A DNA stretch of 32,497 bases, taken from NCBI GenBank assembly GCA_964648365.1, contig CAZYLK010000055.1, forward strand, positions 1 to 32,497. The letters run 5' to 3'. The translations under genes and the position numbers were made by a program. Shown here in pieces: positions 15,594-23,491 of the stretch. The first letter of the stretch is position 1. Every line of letters starts with the position of its first letter. This stretch comes from SURF-32 sp964648365. GTDB lineage: Bacteria; Planctomycetota; Phycisphaerae; UBA1845. The notes under the pieces were generated by a model. The model did not search any database, was not told where the DNA came from, and saw nothing but the letters and a program-made list of their open reading frames with translations.

Positions 15594-17741
15594 CTACCTC
15601 GCGCGGGCATATCGCTCCTCCCGCTGCGACGATCCCGCCGTACCGCGCCGCGCCGATCGCGCCGATGCCAGCAGATCGCCCAGGCTGCGGCGTACGCTGA
15701 GCCATACGCCGATGCCTTCCTCGCGGCTGTCGTCGAGCGTGAGCAGATCGTATTCGACGGTCAGATCAACGCCCAGCCGGCCGCGCACCAGGTGCAGGCC
15801 GCACTCGACGTCGACGCCGTGCGTCGTTCCGTCGAGCGAGTCGTCCTCCCAGCGATACGTCGTCGCCACCGACGCCGACAGATACTCGTTAAGCTGCATC
15901 CGATCCGTCAGATCGACGTTGAGCCACCACGTCCGCCGCCGGTCGTACTCGCCGGTGAAGCGATATCGCGACAGCTCGCCTGCCAGATCCAGCGTGTGAA
16001 TGTGATCCTGAAACAGCGCCGCCCGGCCGGTGAGGTGAAACGCCTCGAACGGGTCGTTCGTGTCATTGAAATGCTCGTACTCGCCGCCGACCGACCAGCG
16101 CGGCCGTTCGTAGCGGACGCCGAGGCGGTGGCGGTCGGTGTTGTCCTCGTACACCGGAACGCCACGCGACCCGCTGGCGAACTCGCGGCGAAGTTCCCAC
16201 GAGTAGTAGGGCACCAGGCCGAACGAGAAGGCATGTTCGATGTACAAATCGGTGCGGTAGGAATCGACGCGCGAACCCGTAGGCACGACGTAGCGATAGT
16301 CGAACAGCACCACGTCGTCGGGCCCGATCCGTCCGGTCGGGATGCGGCGGATCTGGATACGCCGGCCGATGGGCACCACGAGGTAGTCCAGCCCAGGCGC
16401 GTAGATCCGCCGCCGGTCGATGTCGTACGCGACGATGGTCGGCGCGACAATGTCCGGCTGGCGCAGGAAGACCGGGCGCGAGGTGTCCAGCGTGTGCCCT
16501 TCGCCGCGGATCACGCCGCCGCGGGCGTCGCCGAGCGTGCGCTGCCACGACGGCGTGAAGGCGCCGTTGACCGAGAACTCGCCCCAAGGCGTGGGCCGGC
16601 GGAACGAGACGTCGATCCCGCCGCCCGCCTCGTTGATCTCCAGATCTTCGTCAACGTGCTCCCGCAGCCAGTAGCCGTCCAGCGTGACCCGCCACTGATC
16701 GTCGGGCCGGTAGAGCGCCTGTACGTCGAACTTGTGCCGCGTCAGGTCGACGGCGTCCTCGTCGCTGCGCCAGTAGGAGTAGCGGTACGACGTTTGCAAC
16801 TCGTCGGTGTGCTTGAGCGTCAGCCGCGGCGTGAACTCGAACTCGTCACGGGCCAGGTCTCCGTCTTCGGCGTTGTAGCGCAGAAACGTGTCGAGCCTAT
16901 AGCGGTGGTCCGGACCGAACTCGATGTCGTGCTCAACGCGAACCTCGTCCCGCCGGGTGCGAAACGTCTCCACCCCGCCCTGGTACTCGGCGTCCTGCCG
17001 CTCGTGGTCGAACGAGAGGCGCAGGTGATGATGATCGGTGAAGTCGATCCGCGTGTCGGCGAAGAAGCGGCGTGTGTCGAGATGCTCGTCGTCTTCCTCG
17101 ACGTTGTTGCCCGAGCGGTCCACATCGCTGAGCGAGAAGCCCAGTTCCGCCACCCATCGGTCGCCGGTCAGGAAGACGGTCGCGCCGGACTCGGTCGTTT
17201 CCTCCAGCAACGACGGCATGAACTGTCGCGGGATGCGGTCGCGGGCCTGACGGGCATACGCCGAGACGGATACCGGCTTGGAGCGCAGCAGGTCGAGGGA
17301 GATGTCGTACTCGATCAGATCGCCGGAGTCGTTGTCGTGCTCGACGCGGCCGTCGAAGTTCTCGCGGAACCGCTCCTGCGACAGGCCCAGCGTCAGCGAG
17401 GCGCTCCATGTCAGCAGTTCCGGGTCGTAGACGTGCCCGTCAAGCGACAGGCCGAGCGATTCCTCGAAGCGGAGCGTCGTGTTGCGCTGCGTCGTCGAAC
17501 GCCCCCCTCCAGAGGAGCTGACGCGGCGGTTTTCCCAGCTCGATTCGAAGTCGAGCCAGAAGTCGCTGCGACCAAGATGGAAGACGTCTCGATCCGCCGG
17601 AGGCGGGGCCGCGTCGCCCGCGCGGGGCGGCGCCGCGTCTTCGACCGGCGCGGCCGGAGGCTCGTCGGCAGGGGCGGCCGGCGATGCGAGCAGGACCGCG
17701 GCAAGCATTGCGGAGATTGTCGCCGGCGCATAGCGCTGCAT
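15594..17741 (-). CDS. Outer-membrane beta-barrel protein (porin-like), 715 aa
   Basis: ATG 17741 follows GGGA at about 7 bases and starts a signal peptide (MQRYAPATISAMLAAVLLASPAAPA). A Pro/Ala-rich segment leads to a long run of alternating polar and hydrophobic strands with many Tyr, Trp, Arg and Asp, the pattern of large barrels. Typical strand pairs are LTLGLSQERFRE, VSVSAYARQARDR and RYRFTGEYDRRRTWWLNVDL. Around residues 430-490 lies a non-barrel beta insert (YAPGLDYLVVPIGRRIQIRR...DDVVLFDYRYVVPTGS). There is no CXXCH and I see no MtrB-type N-terminal CXXC. It is the first gene of the leftward set, so the cytochromes after it are likely partners, as in porin-cytochrome conduits. Whether a cytochrome really threads this barrel is inference. 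It could instead be a general porin. Confidence 0.85.
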   Translation of the reverse strand: MQRYAPATISAMLAAVLLASPAAPADEPPAAPVEDAAPPRAGDAAPPPADRDVFHLGRSDFWLDFESSWENRRVSSSGGGRSTTQRNTTLRFEESLGLSLDGHVYDPELLTWSASLTLGLSQERFRENFDGRVEHDNDSGDLIEYDISLDLLRSKPVSVSAYARQARDRIPRQFMPSLLEETTESGATVFLTGDRWVAELGFSLSDVDRSGNNVEEDDEHLDTRRFFADTRIDFTDHHHLRLSFDHERQDAEYQGGVETFRTRRDEVRVEHDIEFGPDHRYRLDTFLRYNAEDGDLARDEFEFTPRLTLKHTDELQTSYRYSYWRSDEDAVDLTRHKFDVQALYRPDDQWRVTLDGYWLREHVDEDLEINEAGGGIDVSFRRPTPWGEFSVNGAFTPSWQRTLGDARGGVIRGEGHTLDTSRPVFLRQPDIVAPTIVAYDIDRRRIYAPGLDYLVVPIGRRIQIRRIPTGRIGPDDVVLFDYRYVVPTGSRVDSYRTDLYIEHAFSFGLVPYYSWELRREFASGSRGVPVYEDNTDRHRLGVRYERPRWSVGGEYEHFNDTNDPFEAFHLTGRAALFQDHIHTLDLAGELSRYRFTGEYDRRRTWWLNVDLTDRMQLNEYLSASVATTYRWEDDSLDGTTHGVDVECGLHLVRGRLGVDLTVEYDLLTLDDSREEGIGVWLSVRRSLGDLLASARSARRGTAGSSQREERYARAR

Positions 17742-17864
17742 AGCGGATCCCGTCAGGGAGTCACGGCCCCTCAACGTCAAGTTGGCGGAAAACCTACCAG
17801 CAGCCACGACGCTGTACCAGCCGCCGGTGCGAACTTCTTCAACGAATGCGGCGCGCGGCGCGTG

Positions 17865-17892
17865 TTGCCAAGCCGGCGGGGTCTGATATGGT
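17865..17892 (+). promoter_or_regulatory. Promoter candidate for the rightward cytochrome set
   Basis: TTGCCA (17865), a 16-base spacer and TATGGT (17887), with TG one base upstream of the -10. It lies in the 290-bp divergent region, giving a leader of about 130 bases before GTG 18032. No equally clear promoter is visible for the leftward set. Confidence 0.4.
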
Positions 17893-18020
17893 CTTTGCTT
17901 GGCGGCTCGCACCGACGATGGCGTCCGAGGGACGCGCGCCGGGCGGGCGGTGTCGGATGGTGGCGATCCATCCGACCGTGAACGCGAAGGGCCGTTCGCT
18001 GCGATTCAGCCGCGGTGGCC

Positions 18021-18025
18021 GGAGG
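18021..18025 (+). promoter_or_regulatory. Ribosome binding site GGAGG that sets the 18032 start
   Basis: GGAGG lies 6 bases before GTG 18032. None of the earlier ATG codons in this frame (17846, 17888, 17918, 17957) has a comparable site or gives a signal peptide of normal length. Confidence 0.65.
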
Positions 18026-18031
18026 CTCGTG

Positions 18032-19345
18032 GTGAGCAGTCGCTTCAGACGAGGTGGGTCCGGAATCGCCCTGTCGATCGCCGGCGGCGCCGTTGCAGCA
18101 GCGGTGCTGGCGCTGATGGGTGGATGCGACCTGACACCCGCGCCGCCTCCGCCGAGCGTGGTGGGTATCTCGAACTCCACCGACCCGACAAACGGCGGCG
18201 CACCGTACGTCGGTTCCGACGCCTGCGCGTCCTGTCATGCCGAGACGGCCGCGTGGCAACAGCTTCACGCGCACGCCCATGCCTTGAAACCCATCAACGG
18301 CGGACCGCCGGACTATCCGGATGAGGCCGATCGCGCCGCCGTTCCCCGGCCGCCGCAGGGGTTCGATTGGGACGATACTTCGTACGTCATCGGCGGGTAT
18401 CTGCGCCGGGCGCTGTACGTGGACGACGAGGGCTTCGTCCTGACCAACGGTGTGACAGGCGTCGACACGCAATGGAACCTGGACTATCCCCCCGCAGCCA
18501 CGCACGCCGGTTTCGCGCCGTACGAGCCCGGCGCGATCGAGCCGCCGCCGTACGGATATGACTGCTTCCGCTGCCACACCACCGGTCCGGCACCGCTGGA
18601 TCCGGGTAATCCTGTTTTTCAGGATGGCCGCCCGGGTTTGCAGGGAACCTGGCACGAGGCGGGCGTGCAGTGCGAGGCGTGTCACGGGCCGGGCGGCGGG
18701 CACGTCAGCCGAGCGGACGGCCGAACCGTGATCGACCTGTCGGCGATCTACGTCAACAACAGCGCCGACGCCTGCGGCACGTGCCACACTCAGGGCGATC
18801 CGGACGTCATTGACGTTCTCGACGGATACATCGTCTCAGGCCAGGAGCGGACGGAACTGGCGGCCAGCGGCGGACACGCCCAGTTCGGCTGCACGATCTG
18901 TCACGATCCGCATCGCTCCGTGACTTACGACCACGCCGCCGCCATCCGCAACGACTGCACCGCCTGTCACCGGTCGGCCAGTATGGCTCTGCACGACGGG
19001 TTCGTCTTCATCCGCGGCGACTACGTCGAGGAACTCACCTGCGTAAGCTGTCACATGCCGTTCGCCACGCGCAACGCGGCCGCCGCCGGGCCCGAGACCG
19101 TCGGCGAGGTCGGGCGCATGGGCGACGTTCGCACGCACATCTTCCGCATCGACGCGCTGCCGCAGAATTATACCGCCATGCTGACCGGGGACGGCACGGC
19201 CGTACGGACCGACAGCGCAGGCCGGGCGGCTGTCACGGTCGATTCCGTCTGCCTGCGCTGCCACAACGGACTGGGCAACGCATTCAGTCTGGAACTGATC
19301 GCGGCGGCGTCGGTGGCGGACGATATGCATCGACCGAGAAGATAA
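18032..19345 (+). CDS. Eight-heme c-type cytochrome lipoprotein (c554-like), 437 aa
   Basis: GTG 18032 is chosen for its GGAGG site and because it gives a compact signal peptide ending in LMGGC, a lipobox-like end. The residue after the Cys is Asp, which in E. coli would hold the lipoprotein in the inner membrane; whether that rule applies here is unknown. Eight CXXCH sites follow: CASCH, CFRCH, CEACH, CGTCH, CTICH, CTACH, CVSCH, CLRCH. The YVGSDACASCHAETAAWQQLHAHAHAL start and CEACHGPGGGH block match the cytochrome c554-type multiheme family, as in the 9-heme protein at 9347. The long gap between hemes 1 and 2 (about 110 residues) is unusual and could hold a substrate or partner site. It is the first gene of the rightward set. 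A redox enzyme role, rather than simple transfer, cannot be excluded. Confidence 0.9.
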   Translation: MSSRFRRGGSGIALSIAGGAVAAAVLALMGGCDLTPAPPPPSVVGISNSTDPTNGGAPYVGSDACASCHAETAAWQQLHAHAHALKPINGGPPDYPDEADRAAVPRPPQGFDWDDTSYVIGGYLRRALYVDDEGFVLTNGVTGVDTQWNLDYPPAATHAGFAPYEPGAIEPPPYGYDCFRCHTTGPAPLDPGNPVFQDGRPGLQGTWHEAGVQCEACHGPGGGHVSRADGRTVIDLSAIYVNNSADACGTCHTQGDPDVIDVLDGYIVSGQERTELAASGGHAQFGCTICHDPHRSVTYDHAAAIRNDCTACHRSASMALHDGFVFIRGDYVEELTCVSCHMPFATRNAAAAGPETVGEVGRMGDVRTHIFRIDALPQNYTAMLTGDGTAVRTDSAGRAAVTVDSVCLRCHNGLGNAFSLELIAAASVADDMHRPRR

Positions 19346-19378
19346 TAGCGAATGGCGAATAGCGAATAACGAATTAAG
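19343..19378. repeat. AATAGCGAAT-type repeat starting at a stop codon
   Basis: TAATAGCGAATGGCGAATAG-type sequence begins with the TAA (19343-19345) of the 8-heme gene. It matches the inverted copy at 19532-19567 at about 34 of 36 positions. Confidence 0.88.
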
Positions 19379-19531
19379 AGAATCTCAGACGTCGAATGCG
19401 AAATGGCGAGTGGCGACTTGAGAGAAGAACGAAACTGATGAATGTCGAACGACGACTGACAACGGCCGCAGTCATGTCGGGTATTGGTTCTGGGTGTGCT
19501 ACTGGTGTGGTATCCTATGCTGTGCTTGTTT

Positions 19532-19567
19532 CTTAATTCGTTATTTGCTATTCGCCATTCGCTATTC
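19532..19567. repeat. Inverted copy of the AATAGCGAAT-type repeat
   Basis: It faces the copy at 19343-19378 across 153 bp and ends about 20 bp before the next start codon. The segment between them contains degenerate pieces of the same repeat and no gene. TATCCT near 19511, with TG one base before it, is a weak -10 candidate. Confidence 0.85.
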
Positions 19568-19587
19568 CCATCCAGGGGTCTCGCCAG

Positions 19588-21216
19588 GTGATCGACGCTC
19601 GTCCCGACGCTGATTCGACCCCGAAGGACGCGCTCCGCACCGCCCGTTCGCGCGCCGGGCGCGTGTCGGTGTGGTACAACGTGATCACGCTGGTCGGGCT
19701 GCTCACCGTGGCCGTCTCGGTGCTGCTGCTGGTGACGTTCGCGATGTTCTCGCTGAGCATGCCGGCGCACAATCCGTACGTAGACGTCATCGGCTACATG
19801 GTGCTGCCGGGAATGCTGACGGTCGGGCTGATCATCTGCCCGCTCGGCATGGCGCTGAAGGCGCTGCGCATCCGGCGCCGCTATCGCGAGGAAAAGCTCA
19901 CGTTGCGGCTGCCGAAGCTGGATCTGAATGACCCGCGCGTGCGGCGCTTCGGGTTCGCCTTCACGGCCGTCACGCTGTTTGTCATTCTGCCGCTGATGGG
20001 ACTGTCCAGCTATCACGGTTACCACTACACGGAGTCCACGAATTTCTGCGGCGAAGTCTGTCACGTCGTAATGGAGCCGCAGTTCGTCGCCTATCAGCAC
20101 TCGCCCCACGCCCGCGTCACCTGCGCCGAATGTCACATCGGGGAAGGCGCCGGCTGGTTCGTCAAGTCCAAGCTGTCCGGCACGCGGCAGGTGATCAAGG
20201 TGATGAACAACACCTTCCCGCGCCCGGTGCCGCCCGCGATCACGGAACTGCGACCGGCCCGCGATACGTGCGAGCAATGCCACTGGCCTGAGAAGTTCTT
20301 CGGACAGCAGCTTAAGACGATCGTTCACTTTGCTCCCGACGAGCAGAACACGCGCCGCGAAATCCGCGTGCTGCTCAAGACGGGCGGGGGGCACCGCGAT
20401 CAGGGGCGCGTCGAAGGGATTCACGCCCACATGGCGCTCGAAGGCCGCGTGGAGTACATCGCCACCGACGAAGAGCTGCAGCACGTCCCCTGGATCCGGT
20501 ACGTCACGGATTCCGGCGAGGAGCTGATCTATCGCAGCGACGGCCTGACCGCGGACGATCCGCCGCCGGAGGGGACGCGGCGCATGGTGGACTGCATGGA
20601 TTGCCACAACCGCGCCGCCCACCTGATCATGCCGCCCTATTCAGCCGTCGACCATTACATGGAGATGGGGCATATCGACGCGACGCTTCCGTACATCAAG
20701 CGGGTGGCGCTCGACGCCCTCGTGACGCCCTACCTGAGCACGGATGAGGCGATGGCCGGCATCGAGAAGGCGATCCGGGGGTTTTACGCCACGCATCCCG
20801 AGTCGTCCCCCCGCGGCGACGCAATCAACCAGGCCATCGAGACCGTCAAGACCATCTACCGTCGCAGCTTTTTCCCCGAGATGCACGTTGACTGGCGGAC
20901 CTACCCGAATAACGTCGGCCACATGTTCTCGCCCGGCTGCATGAGGTGCCACGACGGCCGGCACGTCAACCAGCACGGCGACGCGATCAGTTCCGATTGC
21001 GAAAGCTGTCATACGTTTTTCAATGCGCTGAATGAGCCGGAGCGGGCCGTGCAGGAAGGGCAGTTCATCCACTCGATGGACCTCAGCCAACATGCCGGTC
21101 TCCGCTGCGACCAATGTCATACCGGCGGCCCGTTGCCGCTGTGCGCGGATTGTCACAAGTCGGGAACCTGGCTGGACGAACGCGGCAAGGAGATGTTCAG
21201 GCCCAGTGTGCCGTGA
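19588..21216 (+). CDS. NapC/NirT-family inner-membrane multiheme cytochrome (ImcH-like), 542 aa
   Basis: GTG 19588 fits the membrane start. Three hydrophobic segments (about residues 31-56, 68-92 and 121-142) precede the heme region. The first site is CGEVCH (CX3CH, Cys154 to His159) followed by VVMEPQFVAYQHSPHARVTCAECHIGEGA, the hallmark of NapC/NirT/NrfH-type quinol oxidases. Six more sites follow: CEQCH, CMDCH, CMRCH, CESCH, CDQCH and CADCH, for eight in all. Three membrane spans plus a NapC/NirT head is the layout known for Geobacter ImcH. It probably oxidises menaquinol and passes electrons to the periplasmic cytochromes. The large part between hemes 3 and 4 (about residues 235-330) is unusual. 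It is followed after 61 bp by the NHL lipoprotein gene. Confidence 0.9.
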   Translation: MIDARPDADSTPKDALRTARSRAGRVSVWYNVITLVGLLTVAVSVLLLVTFAMFSLSMPAHNPYVDVIGYMVLPGMLTVGLIICPLGMALKALRIRRRYREEKLTLRLPKLDLNDPRVRRFGFAFTAVTLFVILPLMGLSSYHGYHYTESTNFCGEVCHVVMEPQFVAYQHSPHARVTCAECHIGEGAGWFVKSKLSGTRQVIKVMNNTFPRPVPPAITELRPARDTCEQCHWPEKFFGQQLKTIVHFAPDEQNTRREIRVLLKTGGGHRDQGRVEGIHAHMALEGRVEYIATDEELQHVPWIRYVTDSGEELIYRSDGLTADDPPPEGTRRMVDCMDCHNRAAHLIMPPYSAVDHYMEMGHIDATLPYIKRVALDALVTPYLSTDEAMAGIEKAIRGFYATHPESSPRGDAINQAIETVKTIYRRSFFPEMHVDWRTYPNNVGHMFSPGCMRCHDGRHVNQHGDAISSDCESCHTFFNALNEPERAVQEGQFIHSMDLSQHAGLRCDQCHTGGPLPLCADCHKSGTWLDERGKEMFRPSVP

Positions 21217-21277
21217 CGGCCCGGTGATTCCGAATGGCGCAGATGATCGCCGAGCGCATCATCAGACGAGCGCAACC

Positions 21278-22426
21278 GTGAAACGTATCCTGCGTCATCG
21301 TAGTCAACTGCCGGCGGCGAGCCTGATCGCCGTCCTGTGCCTCGGCTGCGCCTCGACGCCGCGGCAACGGCCCGGACAGACGCCGTTCTACGTGTCGGGC
21401 GCGGAAGGTCTGCCTCTGGCGGTCGTCCATGGCGATCTGATAGCCTGGCTGAACCCGGCGGAGGATCGTACGCCCTGGCTGGAGCGCGTCTTGTACGGCG
21501 AGCCACAAGCCGCACGCCCGCTGCTGCGTAATCCTCAGGGTATGGCCACGCACGGCGACCGCCTCTACGTTTGTGATCAGGGCATTCCCGACGTCATGGT
21601 GATCGACCTCCGCGTGCAGACCGTCAGGCCGTTTTGTGCCCTGGCGGATCGCCCGCCTTGCCCGGTGGCGGCGGCCGTGGACGACGCGGGCCGCGTTTAT
21701 GTTGCCGACCCGACTCGGGGGGCCGTTCTTGCCTACTCGCCGGAGGGACGCTTGGACGAAACGCTTGTTCCTCCCCACCGCATCGAACCGCCCGCAACTG
21801 CCGCCGAGCCGTTTCGTCCCGTCGCGCTGGCGTTTGACCGCGGCACGCTGTTCATCGGCGATTCCGGCGCAGGGCGGATCGTAGCGTTTCACGTCGCGGA
21901 GCAAGCCTGGAGCGCGTTTCCACCCCCGCCGTCGAGCGCGTGGCCGTTGCTGTCTCCCACCGGGATCGCCGTGGCGGCTGATGGCAATCTGCTCGTCGCG
22001 GACTCGATGATCGGCGTGATCCACCGATTCGATCCCAGCGGAACCTGGCTCGGCGTCATTGGCGCCCCCGGCCGGGGACCGGGGCAGTTCGTGCGGCTCA
22101 AGCAGCTTGTCGTCACGCCGGGCGGGTGGATCGCCGCCGTCGACGCCGCCCGGCAGTCCGTCGTGATCTTCGACGCACGGGGCGACCACCTCGGTGAAAT
22201 CGGCGCGGTCGATGCAGACGGGACACGATGGACGCTACCGGCCGGCGTGGCATCGCTGGCGTTCACCAGCGCCCCGGAACCGACAGAAGGCACACCGGGC
22301 GGCGCGTCGACGCGTGAATTGCTGATCGTGTCGGACGCGATGGGAGGAACGTCGCTGACCGTGATCGAATTGACCACGCACGCGCGACCGTCCCGCGTGG
22401 CTCGGCCATCGGATGCGGGGGCATGA
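21278..22426 (+). CDS. Second NHL-type beta-propeller lipoprotein, 382 aa
   Basis: GTG 21278 opens a short signal peptide with lipobox LCLGC at about residue 24; the frame is open to 21032, but that overlaps the upstream gene. Six propeller blades can be traced: NPQGMATHGDRLYVCD, VAAAVDDAGRVYVAD, PVALAFDRGTLFIGD, PTGIAVAADGNLLVAD, LKQLVVTPGGWIAAVD and a last, poorer blade ending ELLIVSD. The lead-in ERVLYGEPQAARPLLRNPQG matches NALLYGESEPDRLVTPHA in the NHL lipoprotein at 14066, so the two are paralogues. It carries no heme. Its stop overlaps the start of the next cytochrome gene (ATGA), which implies translational coupling. It probably serves as a scaffold or docking protein for the cytochromes. 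The exact partner is unknown. Confidence 0.87.
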   Translation: MKRILRHRSQLPAASLIAVLCLGCASTPRQRPGQTPFYVSGAEGLPLAVVHGDLIAWLNPAEDRTPWLERVLYGEPQAARPLLRNPQGMATHGDRLYVCDQGIPDVMVIDLRVQTVRPFCALADRPPCPVAAAVDDAGRVYVADPTRGAVLAYSPEGRLDETLVPPHRIEPPATAAEPFRPVALAFDRGTLFIGDSGAGRIVAFHVAEQAWSAFPPPPSSAWPLLSPTGIAVAADGNLLVADSMIGVIHRFDPSGTWLGVIGAPGRGPGQFVRLKQLVVTPGGWIAAVDAARQSVVIFDARGDHLGEIGAVDADGTRWTLPAGVASLAFTSAPEPTEGTPGGASTRELLIVSDAMGGTSLTVIELTTHARPSRVARPSDAGA

Positions 22427-23475
22427 GCGCGAATCGCCTTGGATTCAACCCGCCGCCCGCACAGGCGGACGACGAGACGCGATCCTCTCGCGCCCGTCGG
22501 CGGGCCATGCGCCCGCATCGGAACGCAGCGGCGACGTCCGTGCTGATCGCGTCGCTCGCTGGTGGATCGATTCTGGCGATGGCCGTGCTGCCCGCAGCGC
22601 GTTCATCCGCGCCGGCGCTGCCGAGCGGGCATCCCACTCAGGAAGATCCGAAGCCCGGCGCCAGTCCACACTGGCGCCCGGACGGCTGCCCGTCCTGTCA
22701 CGAAGCCGGCCGCTCCGAACGCGCGATCGGCATAGAAGATGTCGACGTCCTTTGCCTGCGTTGCCATGACGGCGTCCACGCGTCGCGCGAGGCGCACCCG
22801 ATCGGCCGGCCGGCCGTGACGGAGCAGGTTTCCACGCCGCTGGGATGGCCGACGCGTAACGGGCTGCTCTCCTGCCTGACGTGTCACGACGTCGTGCGCG
22901 GCTGTCGCAGCGCCGCAACCCGCCCGGACTGGAACCCTGCTTTTGTTCGCGGCTGGACGCCGGCAGGCAGTGCGGCCTATTGCATCCGATGCCACGACGC
23001 AACCGCGCAGGCCCGGCACAACCCGCACCATCCACCGGGGGGGGGCGGGGCCGATGCCTGCCTGTTCTGTCACACGTCCGCGATGCCTGCCGACCGGCTC
23101 GAGAGAACCGGCGAGCCGTCGCTGCGCTCGGACGAAGTGAGCCTGTGCGGCGCGTGCCACGTCTCGCACGTGGAGATCTTCCATCCCGGTCACATGGGCA
23201 CGGCGGTGGCGGGGCCGTATCTTGCAGCCCTGCAAGCCTTCGAGGCCCACCTCGCCGGCGACGCCGCCAGGTCCACCGTCGACGGTCGGGCAGCGCTGCC
23301 GCTCGGCGACGGCGGACGCATCGTCTGCTCGACCTGCCACAATCCGCACGCGCGCGGCGTCTTCGATGAGGCCAGCGTCCTGGCGATCGGCGCCCTGCCG
23401 CGCGGCTCGGACGTTTCCGGTGTGGCACTTCGGTGGCCGTCCGCTATGTTGTGTCGGGCCTGTCACGCAAGATAG
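22423..23475 (+). CDS. Eight-heme c-type cytochrome, 350 aa
   Basis: ATG 22423 overlaps the previous stop (ATGA). A later ATG at 22507 would give a more normal signal peptide length, since from 22423 the n-region is about 35 residues. The hydrophobic part is TSVLIASLAGGSILAMAVLPAA. Eight sites follow: CPSCH, CLRCH, CLTCH, CIRCH, CLFCH, CGACH, CSTCH and CRACH, the last only two residues before the end. The CLTCHD and CSTCHNPHARG wording is the doubled CXXCH type. It should be a soluble periplasmic cytochrome. It lies between the NHL lipoprotein and the CbcL-like gene, with only 16 bp to the latter, so it may carry electrons from that membrane protein. A 9-G run lies at 23037-23045 in frame. 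Confidence 0.9.
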   Translation: MSANRLGFNPPPAQADDETRSSRARRRAMRPHRNAAATSVLIASLAGGSILAMAVLPAARSSAPALPSGHPTQEDPKPGASPHWRPDGCPSCHEAGRSERAIGIEDVDVLCLRCHDGVHASREAHPIGRPAVTEQVSTPLGWPTRNGLLSCLTCHDVVRGCRSAATRPDWNPAFVRGWTPAGSAAYCIRCHDATAQARHNPHHPPGGGGADACLFCHTSAMPADRLERTGEPSLRSDEVSLCGACHVSHVEIFHPGHMGTAVAGPYLAALQAFEAHLAGDAARSTVDGRAALPLGDGGRIVCSTCHNPHARGVFDEASVLAIGALPRGSDVSGVALRWPSAMLCRACHAR

Positions 23476-23491
23476 GGTCGCAGTGGAGTTG

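Noticed and set aside
17742..17864. Leftward promoter for the barrel gene
   Set aside because: TTGAAG and TTGACG occur on the minus strand, but none has a fitting -10 at proper spacing.
15525..17981. 818-aa plus-strand frame opposite the barrel gene
   Set aside because: Longer than the barrel frame, but its translation is Arg/Val/Ala-rich with no domain, signal or start site. The minus strand gives a signal peptide and barrel strands.
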